Below, piece after piece: positions 1 to 7,514 of a stretch of 19,579 nt of DNA. Location of the stretch: contig WAML01000204.1 in assembly GCA_015522345.1 (NCBI GenBank), positions 1 through 19,579 on the forward strand, in the 5' to 3' direction. The position numbers and the translations under genes are program-made. Position 1 is the first letter of the stretch. Every line of letters begins with the position of its first letter. This DNA is from Desulfurococcales archaeon. GTDB taxonomy: Archaea > Thermoproteota > Thermoprotei_A > Sulfolobales > Desulfurococcaceae. Under the pieces are notes generated by a model. The model had not been told where the DNA came from, made no database searches, and worked only from the letters and a program-made list of their open reading frames with translations.

Positions 1-171
1 ACATAATCGTATATCATCATTGGTTTCTACCAGTTCCTGTATTCTCGGAGCATGATTCCTAGGATCATCTATTAACAGATCAATGAATCTTATTTTATCG
101 ACATCAGGAATTACTCCATGGTTCTTTAGGAAATTATAAGCATATTTAAAATGAATAACATGTGAAGGCAT
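1..171 (-). CDS. Uncharacterised protein, N-terminal part only (runs off left edge)
   Basis: An open frame starts at an ATG whose first base is 171 and stays open for 57 codons to the window edge, so the C-terminus is missing. The first residues read MPSHVIHFKYAY, and a later stretch reads DLLIDDPRNHAPRI. The reading frame has a stop 36 bases before the ATG, and an AGGAG motif lies about 11 bases before the ATG, which supports this start. The several His and Asp residues (HVIH, DDPRNH) could be metal ligands, but I do not recognise the family and assign no function. Codon choice (ATA, AGA/AGG, GAT) matches the rest of the window. It is divergent from upp, with about 690 bases of mostly empty DNA between them. 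Confidence 0.5.
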   Translation of the reverse strand, partial: MPSHVIHFKYAYNFLKNHGVIPDVDKIRFIDLLIDDPRNHAPRIQELVETNDDIRLC

Positions 172-239
172 AGAGATTACAACTCCTGTAATGCTATTAT
201 AGTCTTAATTACTACAAACTAAAAATAATTTTATTTAAT

Positions 240-625
240 AACCTGTTTAAAAATGCTAAAGAAGTACATGGGTACTATAAGGTACTGTTTCCCACACTTA
301 TAGAAATCCTCAAAATTCAACGATTTAGAGGAAGAGGTAAAGAAGTTTATGAAGCCAGTAAAAATCTGGCATAATACTAGCTTTCGATCCTTAGGTTCTA
401 AGATGAGGTTCTAAGAGATACAGCGACCATTATAGGGTAATGCTGGAGATATGTAGGTTCTATGGGTTAAGTAATGTCCATGAAATTGCTAAAGCTAGTA
501 CAGTATTGGAGCTGGATTATCACGCGGTCTATAGGAAAGGAAGGACACGCAAAAGAGCGGTTCAATGCTATGGTGATATAGTGATTAGATATATCTTAAA
601 ATACCTCAAGATATCATTTGCTTAG
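240..625 (+). pseudogene. Decayed reading frame with helix-turn-helix-like end
   Basis: Three consecutive coding-like fragments lie in different frames. One runs to a stop at 372-374 and contains AKEVHGYYKVLFPTLIEIL followed by a basic RFRGRGKEVYEASKNLA. A short piece (DEVLRDTATIIG) lies at about 401-436. The third runs from an ATG at 440 to a stop at 623-625 (61 residues) and contains GLSNVHEIAKASTVLELDYHAVYRK cut by frame limits, which has the spacing of a helix-turn-helix (IAK..., DYHAVYR), followed by a basic RKGRTRKRA. The first fragment has no ATG, GTG or TTG start. I read this as one gene broken by stops and frameshifts, possibly a DNA-binding or mobile-element protein, but I cannot name the family. 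The alternative is that 440-625 is a chance frame. Confidence 0.3.
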
Positions 626-830
626 TCAAGGCTCATCATCTATAATCTTCTCTCAATAGTAGTTAGGATTTCATAAAGAGCTCTATGTAAAAATAAGATA
701 CCTTTCATGGATTCTCAGTGAAGTTGGATAACTAGTCTTTGACGGAAAAGGAGTTTTTAATGAATTCTCTTAGTTTAAATTATATTTTACTTTACATAAT
801 AATGTATGGGATGTTATTTTATGTAGTGAT
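626..830. other. Gene-free stretch before upp
   Basis: Together with 172-239 and the decayed frame this completes the gap before upp. It is very AT-rich, with stops in all frames on both strands, and I find no RNA gene, tandem repeat or transposon end in it. Short open pieces such as one containing KIRYLSWILSEVG at about 690-740 may be further debris of the decayed frame upstream, but this is too weak to call. Confidence 0.4.
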
Positions 831-833
831 AAA

Positions 834-842
834 AGATATAAG
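834..842 (+). promoter_or_regulatory. TATA box for upp
   Basis: AGATATAAG is centred about 26 bases before the GTG at 864. That is the archaeal TATA-to-start-of-transcription distance, so the upp transcript is probably leaderless or nearly so. No Shine-Dalgarno motif of the kind used elsewhere in the window precedes 864. Confidence 0.45.
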
Positions 843-863
843 TTTTTACAGCCATAAGTTAGT

Positions 864-1532
864 GTGGGCTTTATGGGTAATGACGTTATTGTGATCGATA
901 ATCCTTTGGCTAAACACTATGTTACAGTTATTAGAAGTAAAGAGACTCCTCCAATGGTGTTTAGGAGTATTGTTAGAAAACTAGGTTTTATACTAGGGTA
1001 TGAATTAAGTAGATTTCTTCAATGGAGCAATGTATTTGTTGAAACTCCATTGGCTAGAGCAAAAGGTGTTATCCCAAATAGTAAAGTAATTATTGTAGGT
1101 ATATTGGGAGCTAGCATACCATTAGTTGAAGGAATATGGGAAGCTATTCCATGGGCTGGATTAGGTCTTGTTGCTGCAAAACGTATTGAAGAAGAAAATG
1201 GAGTTAAAGTCTTAACATACTATACTCGTTTACCAGACGATTTAAGTGAATATACTGTAGTTATAGCCGATCCTATGCTTGCTACAGGTAAAACAATCGA
1301 TACATCTATAGAGTTCATGAAAGAAAGGAAAGCACGAGAAATAATAGTTGCTTCAATAATCTCTAGCAAACCAGGTATAGAGTTTCTTTTAAGTAAACAC
1401 AAGAGTATAAAGATTATAACTATAGAAATTGATCCAAAACTCAATAGCAAATGGTTTATAGTGCCAGGACTAGGTGATGCTGGAGATAGAGGATTGGGCA
1501 TAGATTTGAAGGGGTATAGTATATGGTTATAA
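864..1532 (+). CDS. upp: Uracil phosphoribosyltransferase (archaeal type)
   Basis: It makes UMP from uracil and PRPP in pyrimidine salvage, in the cytoplasm. The PRPP-binding motif VVIADPMLATGKT is present near residues 131-143, and the uracil-site loop FIVPGLGDAGDRG is near the C-terminus, both in the positions of the family. The length of 222 residues is close to the usual 210-220. The start is GTG at 864, which fits a leaderless transcript; ATG at 873 would give MGNDVIVID and aligns equally well. An oddity is that the first pyrophosphate-loop motif, normally ILRAG or ILRAA, reads ILGAS here, so the conserved arginine is replaced by glycine. The other motifs are intact, so reduced or altered PRPP handling is possible but unproven. 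The 3' end overlaps the next gene by 10 bases, suggesting co-transcription. Confidence 0.9.
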   Translation: MGFMGNDVIVIDNPLAKHYVTVIRSKETPPMVFRSIVRKLGFILGYELSRFLQWSNVFVETPLARAKGVIPNSKVIIVGILGASIPLVEGIWEAIPWAGLGLVAAKRIEEENGVKVLTYYTRLPDDLSEYTVVIADPMLATGKTIDTSIEFMKERKAREIIVASIISSKPGIEFLLSKHKSIKIITIEIDPKLNSKWFIVPGLGDAGDRGLGIDLKGYSIWL

Positions 1533-2221
1533 AAGTATTGAGTTTTGATATGGCGTGTACGCTCTTCTATGAACCAGGTTGTTCTAAGAGCTGGTATGAA
1601 GTAACTCTTAAGAATGCATTAGATAATGTATACAATTACTTAACAAGCAGTGGTTACACAATCAACTATGACATGCTCTATAGATACTATAAGAAAATAT
1701 CTATGATTAGGCAGAAGAGACGTAGAGAAATGTGGCACCTATACAGGATACACATGGTTTTCTCACGTATGGGGTTAAACATAGACCCTATAACTATTTA
1801 TAGAGTGTACAAGGTTTTTGTTGAAGCAATAGCTAATTCTTTCACTATTTCTCAAGATCATAAAATGCTTCTCGAAGAACTAAAGAGTAGGGGCTATAGA
1901 ATAGTATTATCTACAGATACTGGGAGTCATGAGATACCATTGATGGTTTTAGAGAAAACGGGCACTGTAAAGTACTTCGACTATGTAGTTAGTAGTCATT
2001 TAGTGGGATATACGAAGCTTTCGCCAAAATTCTATAGATATATAGCTAAACTAGTTAATGTAGAGCCCAAAGAAATACTTCATGTAGGCGATAGTTTTGA
2101 AAGAGACTATCTCACTCCTTCAAAAATAGGTATTAAAACAGTATTGTATAGTAACGAATGCTCTAGAAAAGATATTAATTGTATTACAAGACTAGATGAT
2201 ATCATAGAATACATTGGTTGA
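1523..2221 (+). CDS. HAD-superfamily hydrolase
   Basis: This is a cytosolic HAD-fold enzyme of 232 residues, a family that hydrolyses phosphate esters or carbon-halogen bonds through an aspartyl intermediate. Motif I is SFDMACTL (nucleophile Asp9), motif II is the Ser/Thr in VLSTDTG near residue 132, the motif III lysine lies in GYTKLSPKF, and motif IV is HVGDSFERDY. The usual second aspartate of motif I (DxD) is alanine, which in this superfamily is more typical of dehalogenase-like or atypical members than of standard phosphatases, so the substrate is open. The start ATG overlaps the end of upp and has GGGGT seven bases upstream, a good ribosome-binding site. It is followed after 13 bases by the MoaB-like gene, so the three genes form a likely operon. 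A role in nucleotide salvage (dephosphorylating a product of upp metabolism) is only a guess from position. Confidence 0.8.
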   Translation: MVIKVLSFDMACTLFYEPGCSKSWYEVTLKNALDNVYNYLTSSGYTINYDMLYRYYKKISMIRQKRRREMWHLYRIHMVFSRMGLNIDPITIYRVYKVFVEAIANSFTISQDHKMLLEELKSRGYRIVLSTDTGSHEIPLMVLEKTGTVKYFDYVVSSHLVGYTKLSPKFYRYIAKLVNVEPKEILHVGDSFERDYLTPSKIGIKTVLYSNECSRKDINCITRLDDIIEYIG

Positions 2222-2234
2222 GGAATGATATGTA

Positions 2235-2732
2235 TTGGAAAAACCCTGTTTCTGTATACTAGTTGTAAGTGATAGTGTGTATAAAGGAGAGAAAAAAGAT
2301 GTATCTGGAGCGATAGCACGTGATAAACTAACTAGTCTAAACTATGTAATTAAAGAATACGTTATTGTCCCTAACAGCTATAGAGAAATACATAAGCAAG
2401 TCCTAAACCTAGTTAAAAAAGGCTGTGATGCATTATTAGTTATAGGTGGTACAGGCCCTAGTCCACGCGATATAAGTATTGATGTAGTTGAAGAACTTTC
2501 TTGGAGAAAACTACCTGGTTTTGGCGAGTTATTCCGTAGATTTACTTTTGAGAAAGAAGGCTATATAGCAGTTTATAGTAGAGCTGGAGCGTATATTGTT
2601 GGAGACTCCATTGTGTTTGTAGTACCTGGTTCCCCTAATGCAGTCGAAGTAGCTCTTGATATAATAGTTCATAGTGTTGACCATATAGTTGAAGAAATAA
2701 GAAGGTATGAAGGAAAACACCATAGGCATTAA
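2235..2732 (+). CDS. MoaB/MogA-family molybdopterin cofactor enzyme
   Basis: The family binds molybdopterin and adenylylates it, or acts at that step, during synthesis of the molybdenum or tungsten cofactor; the archaeal MoaB type is usually credited with the adenylyltransferase role of MogA. Visible family signatures are SDSVYKGEKKDVSG at residues 12-25, the molybdopterin-binding GGTGPSPRD at 71-79, LPGFGELFRR at 93-102, and SRAGAY followed by VFVVPGSPNAVE at about 115-138. The length of 165 residues is normal for the family. The only in-frame start after the upstream stop (2226-2228) is TTG at 2235, with GAGG 11 bases before it. It lies 13 bases behind the HAD gene. Hyperthermophilic archaea often use tungsten enzymes, which need this cofactor, but no such enzyme is in the window. 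Confidence 0.85.
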   Translation: MEKPCFCILVVSDSVYKGEKKDVSGAIARDKLTSLNYVIKEYVIVPNSYREIHKQVLNLVKKGCDALLVIGGTGPSPRDISIDVVEELSWRKLPGFGELFRRFTFEKEGYIAVYSRAGAYIVGDSIVFVVPGSPNAVEVALDIIVHSVDHIVEEIRRYEGKHHRH

Positions 2733-2765
2733 TTGTTTATAAAAAATATTATTTTGGATCTAAGG

Positions 2766-4517
2766 TTATTCTTCTACTACATAATTCGGTACTACTGGAG
2801 GTAGTTTTACTGCTCCAGAGTACCACTTGTTCAACGCTATATGTAATATTACCAGCAATACTATACCTAGCGGCAATAGAATTATCGGGGCTGTAACACC
2901 TATAGCGAATAACAAGTACAGTACTATACCTACTCCAGCAGCTAGAACAGCGTATGGTATTTGTGTACTAACGTGGTCAATGTGGTCTGCTCCACTAAAC
3001 ATTGAAGACATTATTGTTGTATCACTTATCGGACTACAGTGGTCGCCGAAGATACCTCCTGAGAATACTGCTGCTATTGAAGCATAGGTTACGATATAGG
3101 CTAATCCTAGGTCTCCAGGGTTTTGTAATAAAGCTAGTTTCCACGCCATAGGTATAGCTAGAGGCATCATTATACCGAATGTGCCCCAGCTAGTACCTGT
3201 AGTGAATGATATGAACATTGATACTAGGAATATAATTAACGGTACTAGTACAACCGGCAATTGAGCTGAAACAGCAGCATTTACTACATAATCAGCTGTA
3301 CCTACAGCATCTACTGCACTCTTTATACTCCATGCAAGTAATAGTATAGCGTTTGCATAGACCATTAGATACATTCCTTTAACAGTATACTCCATTGATT
3401 CAGAGAATGATAGTGATCTATAGGCTAGTGCCATAGCTAGTACGAAGACGTAGGCTATAAAGCTTCCCCATAGTAGTGCTGTAGCCGAATCAGCCTCCAT
3501 TAGAGCATCTCCAAAAGGTACTTCCCACCATACATTCTCGTATCCCACTGATTCTGCACCAGTATACCACATTCCAAGTAGTGTTACTACTATCAACAAT
3601 ATTACTGATGCAACAAATACCCATGGAGGAGTATACTTCTTGGCCTTGGGCTCTCCAAGCACTGTTTCTGTAGGCATTAACGGTTGTGCTCCATCTCTCA
3701 ATACCTTGCCTTCTTTAACAGACCTGTGCTCTGCCTTAAGCATTGGACCGAAGTGTCTCCTAGTTAGTACAACGAGGAGTACTAGTATTATTGCCAGTAT
3801 AGAATAGAATCTAAATGGTACTGAAGAAAGCCATGCACCATAAGCACTTATCTCTGGAGCAGCAGTTATATTTCCTGCCTGTGCTTCTTCTACAAGACTG
3901 CCAAATGAATCCTTTATTAATCCAACTTCGTATCCGATCCACGTAGATACTAGTGCTAGACCAGCTACTGGTGCAGCTGTTGAATCAACTATATAGCTTA
4001 GTAATTCTCTACTTACTCTAGTTCTATCCGTTAATGGCCTAGTAGTATTTCCTACAACAATAGTGTTTGTATAGTCATCGAAGAACACTAGTACTCCTAA
4101 GAGCCATGCTATAAAACTAGATCCTCTAGCACTCTTTACTCTTCTACCAATAGACCTGGCTAGTGCATGCATTGAACCAGACGCGTAAAGTACTCCTACG
4201 AAAGCGCCTATGATGAAGTCGAAGATCAATATTGTTGCATTCCATGAATCTGTTGCATTACCTATAATCCAGCCTAGTGTCTTAGTAGTAGCTGTTATAG
4301 GGTTATAGCCTGAAATCATTAGTGCTCCAATCCATATACCAGCGAAGAGCGCTGGAAGTACTTGTCTAGTAACAATAGCTAGTACAATAGCTAGTAATGG
4401 CGGGAGTAACGGGAATAGCGGATAAGGTCTTTCAGGAGTAGGTGGTACTATAGCTAATAGGCTAATAATTAATACAATCACTACAGTAAGTACTTTTACT
4501 AGAGTAGATGATTTCAT
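2766..4517 (-). CDS. Na+/H+ antiporter, NhaC family
   Basis: This is an integral membrane protein of 583 residues with about a dozen hydrophobic segments, expected to exchange Na+ for H+ across the cytoplasmic membrane. Family signatures are FFDDYTNTIVVGNTTRPLTD in the first half, TTGTSWGTFGIMMPLAIP and GDHCSPISDTTIMSS in the second half, and HIDHVSTQIPYA after that, all typical of NhaC-type carriers. A GTG at 4526 would add three residues (MHL), but the ATG at 4517 has GGGTG six bases upstream, so 4517 is preferred. The N-terminus begins with KSST and then a membrane segment. The protein is large for NhaC because of hydrophilic loops, including one around KAEHRSVKEGKVLRDG. It converges with the MoaB-like gene and is divergent from the small conserved gene at 4718. 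The transported ion is inferred from the family and not shown by the sequence; related families carry amino acids. Confidence 0.85.
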   Translation of the reverse strand: MKSSTLVKVLTVVIVLIISLLAIVPPTPERPYPLFPLLPPLLAIVLAIVTRQVLPALFAGIWIGALMISGYNPITATTKTLGWIIGNATDSWNATILIFDFIIGAFVGVLYASGSMHALARSIGRRVKSARGSSFIAWLLGVLVFFDDYTNTIVVGNTTRPLTDRTRVSRELLSYIVDSTAAPVAGLALVSTWIGYEVGLIKDSFGSLVEEAQAGNITAAPEISAYGAWLSSVPFRFYSILAIILVLLVVLTRRHFGPMLKAEHRSVKEGKVLRDGAQPLMPTETVLGEPKAKKYTPPWVFVASVILLIVVTLLGMWYTGAESVGYENVWWEVPFGDALMEADSATALLWGSFIAYVFVLAMALAYRSLSFSESMEYTVKGMYLMVYANAILLLAWSIKSAVDAVGTADYVVNAAVSAQLPVVLVPLIIFLVSMFISFTTGTSWGTFGIMMPLAIPMAWKLALLQNPGDLGLAYIVTYASIAAVFSGGIFGDHCSPISDTTIMSSMFSGADHIDHVSTQIPYAVLAAGVGIVLYLLFAIGVTAPIILLPLGIVLLVILHIALNKWYSGAVKLPPVVPNYVVEE

Positions 4518-4523
4518 AAGATG

Positions 4524-4528
4524 CACCC
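4524..4528 (-). promoter_or_regulatory. Ribosome-binding site that sets the nhaC-like start
   Basis: GGGTG on the minus strand lies six bases before ATG 4517. It matches the core of the archaeal anti-Shine-Dalgarno complement and overlaps the alternative GTG start at 4526, which argues against that start. Confidence 0.45.
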
Positions 4529-4571
4529 ACTAATGCGGGATTGTGCATTACAATATAATCCTATGACCTAT

Positions 4572-4580
4572 GATTTATAA
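4572..4580 (-). promoter_or_regulatory. TATA box for the Na+/H+ antiporter gene
   Basis: On the minus strand the sequence reads CTTATAAATC, a strong archaeal TATA box, about 58 bases before ATG 4517. This predicts transcription from near 4550 and a leader of about 30 bases that contains the GGGTG ribosome-binding site. Confidence 0.45.
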
Positions 4581-4635
4581 GTATGACGCCCACTCAATAC
4601 CCACAAAGAAATGCATACTATATCGAATCCTCAAT

Positions 4636-4662
4636 ACTATATATTAAAGTACAATATATAGT
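4636..4662. repeat. Perfect 10-base inverted repeat between divergent genes
   Basis: ACTATATATT and AATATATAGT are exact inverted copies separated by seven bases (AAAGTAC). The repeat lies between the divergent antiporter and small conserved gene, about 30 bases upstream of the TATA-like box of the plus-strand gene. The shape suits a dimeric regulator site, although the arms are AT-only apart from one C/G, so chance is not excluded. Confidence 0.35.
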
Positions 4663-4690
4663 TTCATGGATTAGAGACACTAGTAAAAGA

Positions 4691-4698
4691 TATAGTAT
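4691..4698 (+). promoter_or_regulatory. TATA-like box for the gene at 4718
   Basis: TATAGTAT is centred about 25 bases before the TTG/GTG start pair at 4718-4723, so the transcript is probably leaderless. No Shine-Dalgarno motif precedes the start. A second TATA-like run, TATAATAG, at 4701-4708 would begin transcription inside the gene. Confidence 0.35.
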
Positions 4699-4717
4699 TC
4701 TATAATAGAATAATATA

Positions 4718-5065
4718 TTGGTGTTACAAGGTTTGGAAGTACGTACTGGCCCTGTTAGAGTAAGTGGTTACGCCATAAAATTAAGGAGAGTAATAAATGC
4801 TTCAATACGTAGCACGTATAAAGAGAAGAAAATTGATATAAAGAAAATAAATGAACAAATAAGCGATCTCAACGCTAAAATATATAGTGTACTCGTTGAA
4901 AGATTCGAAATACCTAAAGATGCTGTAGTAAATATAACTCTAGATCTAGAACTTGAAGACGATACTCTTAAAATAAATAATATTAGCATAGACGTATTCG
5001 ATAGAGATGAGATTCTAAGCAAAAATACTACAAATGAAGTTAGGAAATTACTAGGACTTACATAA
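4718..5065 (+). CDS. Small crenarchaeal conserved protein (possibly DUF2258)
   Basis: A soluble 115-residue protein, acidic in its second half, with no membrane segment or signal peptide. It starts LEVRTGPVRVSGYAIKLRRV, has a charged helical centre (KEKKIDIKKINEQISDLNAKIY) cut here by frame of description, and ends in alternating beta-like stretches (VVNITLDLELED, LKINNISIDVFD) and a final helix. The pattern TGPVRVSGYA at the N-terminus and the size resemble the DUF2258 proteins of Crenarchaeota as I remember them; this is recall and not a search. The start is TTG at 4718 or the adjacent GTG at 4721, with the TATA box placed for a leaderless transcript. The gene is monocistronic, divergent from the antiporter and convergent with the radical SAM gene. 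The function is unknown. Confidence 0.7.
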   Translation: MVLQGLEVRTGPVRVSGYAIKLRRVINASIRSTYKEKKIDIKKINEQISDLNAKIYSVLVERFEIPKDAVVNITLDLELEDDTLKINNISIDVFDRDEILSKNTTNEVRKLLGLT

Positions 5066-5115
5066 AGGGATTGGAAAATAAGTTAGAACATCAAAAGAAT
5101 ATTAATTACAGGTAT

Positions 5116-5135
5116 TAGTATATCTAGCTATACTA
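5116..5135. repeat. Inverted repeat between convergent genes
   Basis: TAGTATA and TATACTA are exact inverted copies around the six bases TCTAGC. They lie in the 85-base gap between two convergent genes and could fold as a hairpin in either transcript. A role in bidirectional termination is a guess, since archaeal termination depends mainly on T-runs. Confidence 0.25.
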
Positions 5136-5150
5136 TTCTCTTGCTTAAAG

Positions 5151-6275
5151 CTAGTAATAGTTCCCTAGAAGCCACCAGTTACCTATGCTCACGTTCTTAA
5201 GTCCATTCTTCTTAGCTATCTCGTAGGCTTCTAGGGCATGTCTTCTACTAGTTGGAGGAAGATCTCTCATTAGATAGTCTGGATGGAAAGCAAGTAGTCT
5301 ATAGGGTATATCAGGATTTAGTTCCGCAATAAATTTTGTTATTCCATTTATTTCTACACTATCTATGTACCCAGGTACTAGGAGTGTACTAACAACAAGT
5401 AATGGCACATCAGGTCTTTCATTGAATTTCTCTGCAACTCTCTTCACATTTTCAAAAACTAGTCTTCCATCGCTACTCGTTAATGCATAGTATATCTCGG
5501 GAGACCATGCCTTTACATCAATCTTGACTATTCCTCCTGTTTCAAGACTTAGTTCAGTCATTTTATCCATTATACTAGAGTTTACAAATCCGTTTGTCTC
5601 CCAACATACTCTAAACACTTTTAATCCCTTATCTCTAGCTGCTTCAACCATAGCTCTAGCTGCTCTTAGAGCATGTATTATCTGAGGACCAGGGTCTCCT
5701 CCAAAGAAGCATACACATGTTGTTTTTCCATTAACTGCTTCTACCAGTGAATCTATAGTCAGTGTAGGCGATCCTTTGACAGCCATATCTCTGTATTCCC
5801 AGTTCTGGCAGAATAGACAATTAAAATTGCATGCACCATAGAATACAGCAATGTTATAATAGCCTTTCTCACCAGTAGGTAGTAGAGAGTATTTTGGATA
5901 ACCTCTTCCTGTAGCCCCAGGGCACACCCAGTCTGCAACACAATTAGTTGGATGAGGGTCAAGATAGTATAATCCAATTGCTTTAAACGGCGATCCTGTC
6001 TTAAACTTTAGTATACCTCCTTCATTCTTTACTATACCACAGTAACCTACTCCGCCAAGTGGTATAGAGCATTTATTCCCACATATATTACATCTTATAC
6101 CATTAGGGTCTTTAGGCGGTTTTGGTGGAAGCCCATGGAGTAAACGAGCTTTTCTATGCGATTCATCTATAATTCTCTTAGCTTCACTAAATCTATTCCT
6201 AATACATTCTCTACAAACACCAATAGCTTTCGTAATAAGTTTATCTTCTCTACTACAGACAAGGCATTTAGCCAT
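5151..6275 (-). CDS. Radical SAM protein, PflA-like, with N-terminal cysteine clusters
   Basis: A 374-residue cytosolic iron-sulfur enzyme. The radical SAM motif is GACNFNCLFCQNW, with C149, C153 and C156 binding the 4Fe-4S cluster that cleaves S-adenosylmethionine. It is followed by the glycine-rich FFGGDPGPQ and a strand with VCWETNGFV, as in the pyruvate-formate-lyase-activase-like group (COG1180 type). N-terminal to this are two extra cysteine groups, C4/C7/C21/C24 and C62/C65/C69/C79, which look like zinc or additional Fe-S sites, and a pair C112/C118 sits just before the core. The start is ATG at 6275, giving MAKCLVC, with GGATGATC upstream. No glycyl-radical enzyme or other obvious substrate protein is encoded nearby, so the substrate is unknown; it may belong to the widely conserved archaeal AmmeMemoRadiSam-type activators. 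Its C-terminus (IGNWWLLGNYY) is aromatic. Confidence 0.8.
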   Translation of the reverse strand: MAKCLVCSREDKLITKAIGVCRECIRNRFSEAKRIIDESHRKARLLHGLPPKPPKDPNGIRCNICGNKCSIPLGGVGYCGIVKNEGGILKFKTGSPFKAIGLYYLDPHPTNCVADWVCPGATGRGYPKYSLLPTGEKGYYNIAVFYGACNFNCLFCQNWEYRDMAVKGSPTLTIDSLVEAVNGKTTCVCFFGGDPGPQIIHALRAARAMVEAARDKGLKVFRVCWETNGFVNSSIMDKMTELSLETGGIVKIDVKAWSPEIYYALTSSDGRLVFENVKRVAEKFNERPDVPLLVVSTLLVPGYIDSVEINGITKFIAELNPDIPYRLLAFHPDYLMRDLPPTSRRHALEAYEIAKKNGLKNVSIGNWWLLGNYY

Positions 6276-6398
6276 CTAGATCATCCGCTGAACATACACT
6301 ACTCTACTCTCCTAAACTAATACTTATGGTTTTACAGCGAATATAGGTATGAGTTACATGTAATATTATTGTATAGAGTTGCCAATGAGAGAAAATAG

Positions 6399-7334
6399 TT
6401 ATTGTTCTCTACTAAGTAGTTTCGCATATTGTTTCTCAGAATCCTTGTACGATACCATAATATGCTTTGTGTTAAACACTATATGGTGCCTACCTTTTCT
6501 ATCTACTCCTATAATCCCTGTATTCCCTGTCCCCCAGGCACTGCTGATATAGTCTATTACAAGCTCCATAGACTTTTCCAAACTATAGCCTTGTTCAACT
6601 AGGAATGCTATTCTTATACCAGGCATAGTCTTTATAATTACTTCTCCTATGCCAGTTGATGATATAGCTATATTCTTGTCTGCATAGAATCCTGCACCTG
6701 GTATAGCTGAATCACCTACTCTACCTGGTAATTTAAGCCATACACCTCCAGTACTTACTCCTGCCACAAGTCTTCCACTACTATCTAATGCTACTGCTCC
6801 AACAGTATCAAACCATTTCAGACTGTTTATTAATTCTAAGTTCTTTCTAAAAATACTTCGTTCTCCTTTTAAATACTTCTTGAGAAGATCCCTATACCTT
6901 TCTAAAACATACTCGCTTGGAGCCTTAATCTCCTCTAATCCGCTCTCTCTAGCCAAGTCATCTGCGCTGGATCCAGCTAATAATACATGGTCTGTTTTTT
7001 CAAGAACTAGTTTAGCTAGTCTAATAGGGTTTCGGGGATATCTAATAGCTGCTACAGCGCCTATATCCATAGTACTTCCATCCATAATACCAGCATCCAT
7101 TTCTCTATAACCTCTAACATTCAATACGCTACCAGTTCCAGCATTAAATGAGCCACTATCCTCCATATACGCAATAGCTTCAGTAACAGCTTCTATTGCA
7201 GAACCTGTCTTTAGAAATCTCCATCCATGGATACAAGCGTCTTCTATATCTTTTAGAGCTTTTTCTAAACGTTCTTTAGGAGCTTTCCACGTACCTGCTC
7301 CACCATGTAATAGAAGAACTTCTTTTACATCCAT
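6399..7334 (-). CDS. Isoaspartyl peptidase / L-asparaginase (Ntn-hydrolase, plant type)
   Basis: The protein hydrolyses L-asparagine or isoaspartyl dipeptides and is made as a precursor that cleaves itself to free an N-terminal threonine nucleophile. The cleavage site is visible as WFDTVGAVALD, with Thr177 (counting from ATG 7334) as nucleophile. Other family marks are HGGAGTW at the N-terminus, NAGTGSVLN, EMDAGIMDG, the substrate arginine/aspartate in PGRVGDSAIPGAG, and STGIGE. The length of 311 residues is normal. GTG at 7343 would add three residues, but ATG at 7334 has GGTGG five bases upstream and is preferred. The large loop before the cleavage site contains a basic RDLLKKYLKGERSIFRKNLE cut by autoprocessing in relatives. 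It is on the same strand as the radical SAM gene with a 123-base gap and may be transcribed separately. In a hyperthermophile, repair of heat-formed isoaspartyl peptides is a sensible role, but that is inference. Confidence 0.9.
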   Translation of the reverse strand: MDVKEVLLLHGGAGTWKAPKERLEKALKDIEDACIHGWRFLKTGSAIEAVTEAIAYMEDSGSFNAGTGSVLNVRGYREMDAGIMDGSTMDIGAVAAIRYPRNPIRLAKLVLEKTDHVLLAGSSADDLARESGLEEIKAPSEYVLERYRDLLKKYLKGERSIFRKNLELINSLKWFDTVGAVALDSSGRLVAGVSTGGVWLKLPGRVGDSAIPGAGFYADKNIAISSTGIGEVIIKTMPGIRIAFLVEQGYSLEKSMELVIDYISSAWGTGNTGIIGVDRKGRHHIVFNTKHIMVSYKDSEKQYAKLLSREQ

Positions 7335-7339
7335 GTACT

Positions 7340-7344
7340 CCACC
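7340..7344 (-). promoter_or_regulatory. Ribosome-binding site that sets the asparaginase start
   Basis: GGTGG on the minus strand lies five bases before ATG 7334. It overlaps the alternative GTG codon at 7343, which makes that upstream start unlikely. Confidence 0.45.
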
Positions 7345-7514
7345 GATTAAATCTATAATATACTTCTAGAACTAAATATTTGACTCGTTAACGAATTAGA
7401 AGCATTCATAAAGCTATAGTATGGCTCAATAACTGTATTCTATCACTAAACCTTATTACAACCTTGTTTTGTAGAAAAATAGAGAATAGGAGATGGCGAG
7501 GGTATAGTAGGAAA

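Noticed and set aside
7385..7394. Perfect 10-base palindrome TCGTTAACGA between asparaginase and the membrane protein gene
   Set aside because: It is short, has a single copy and no clear placement relative to a TATA box; expected by chance in a window of this size.
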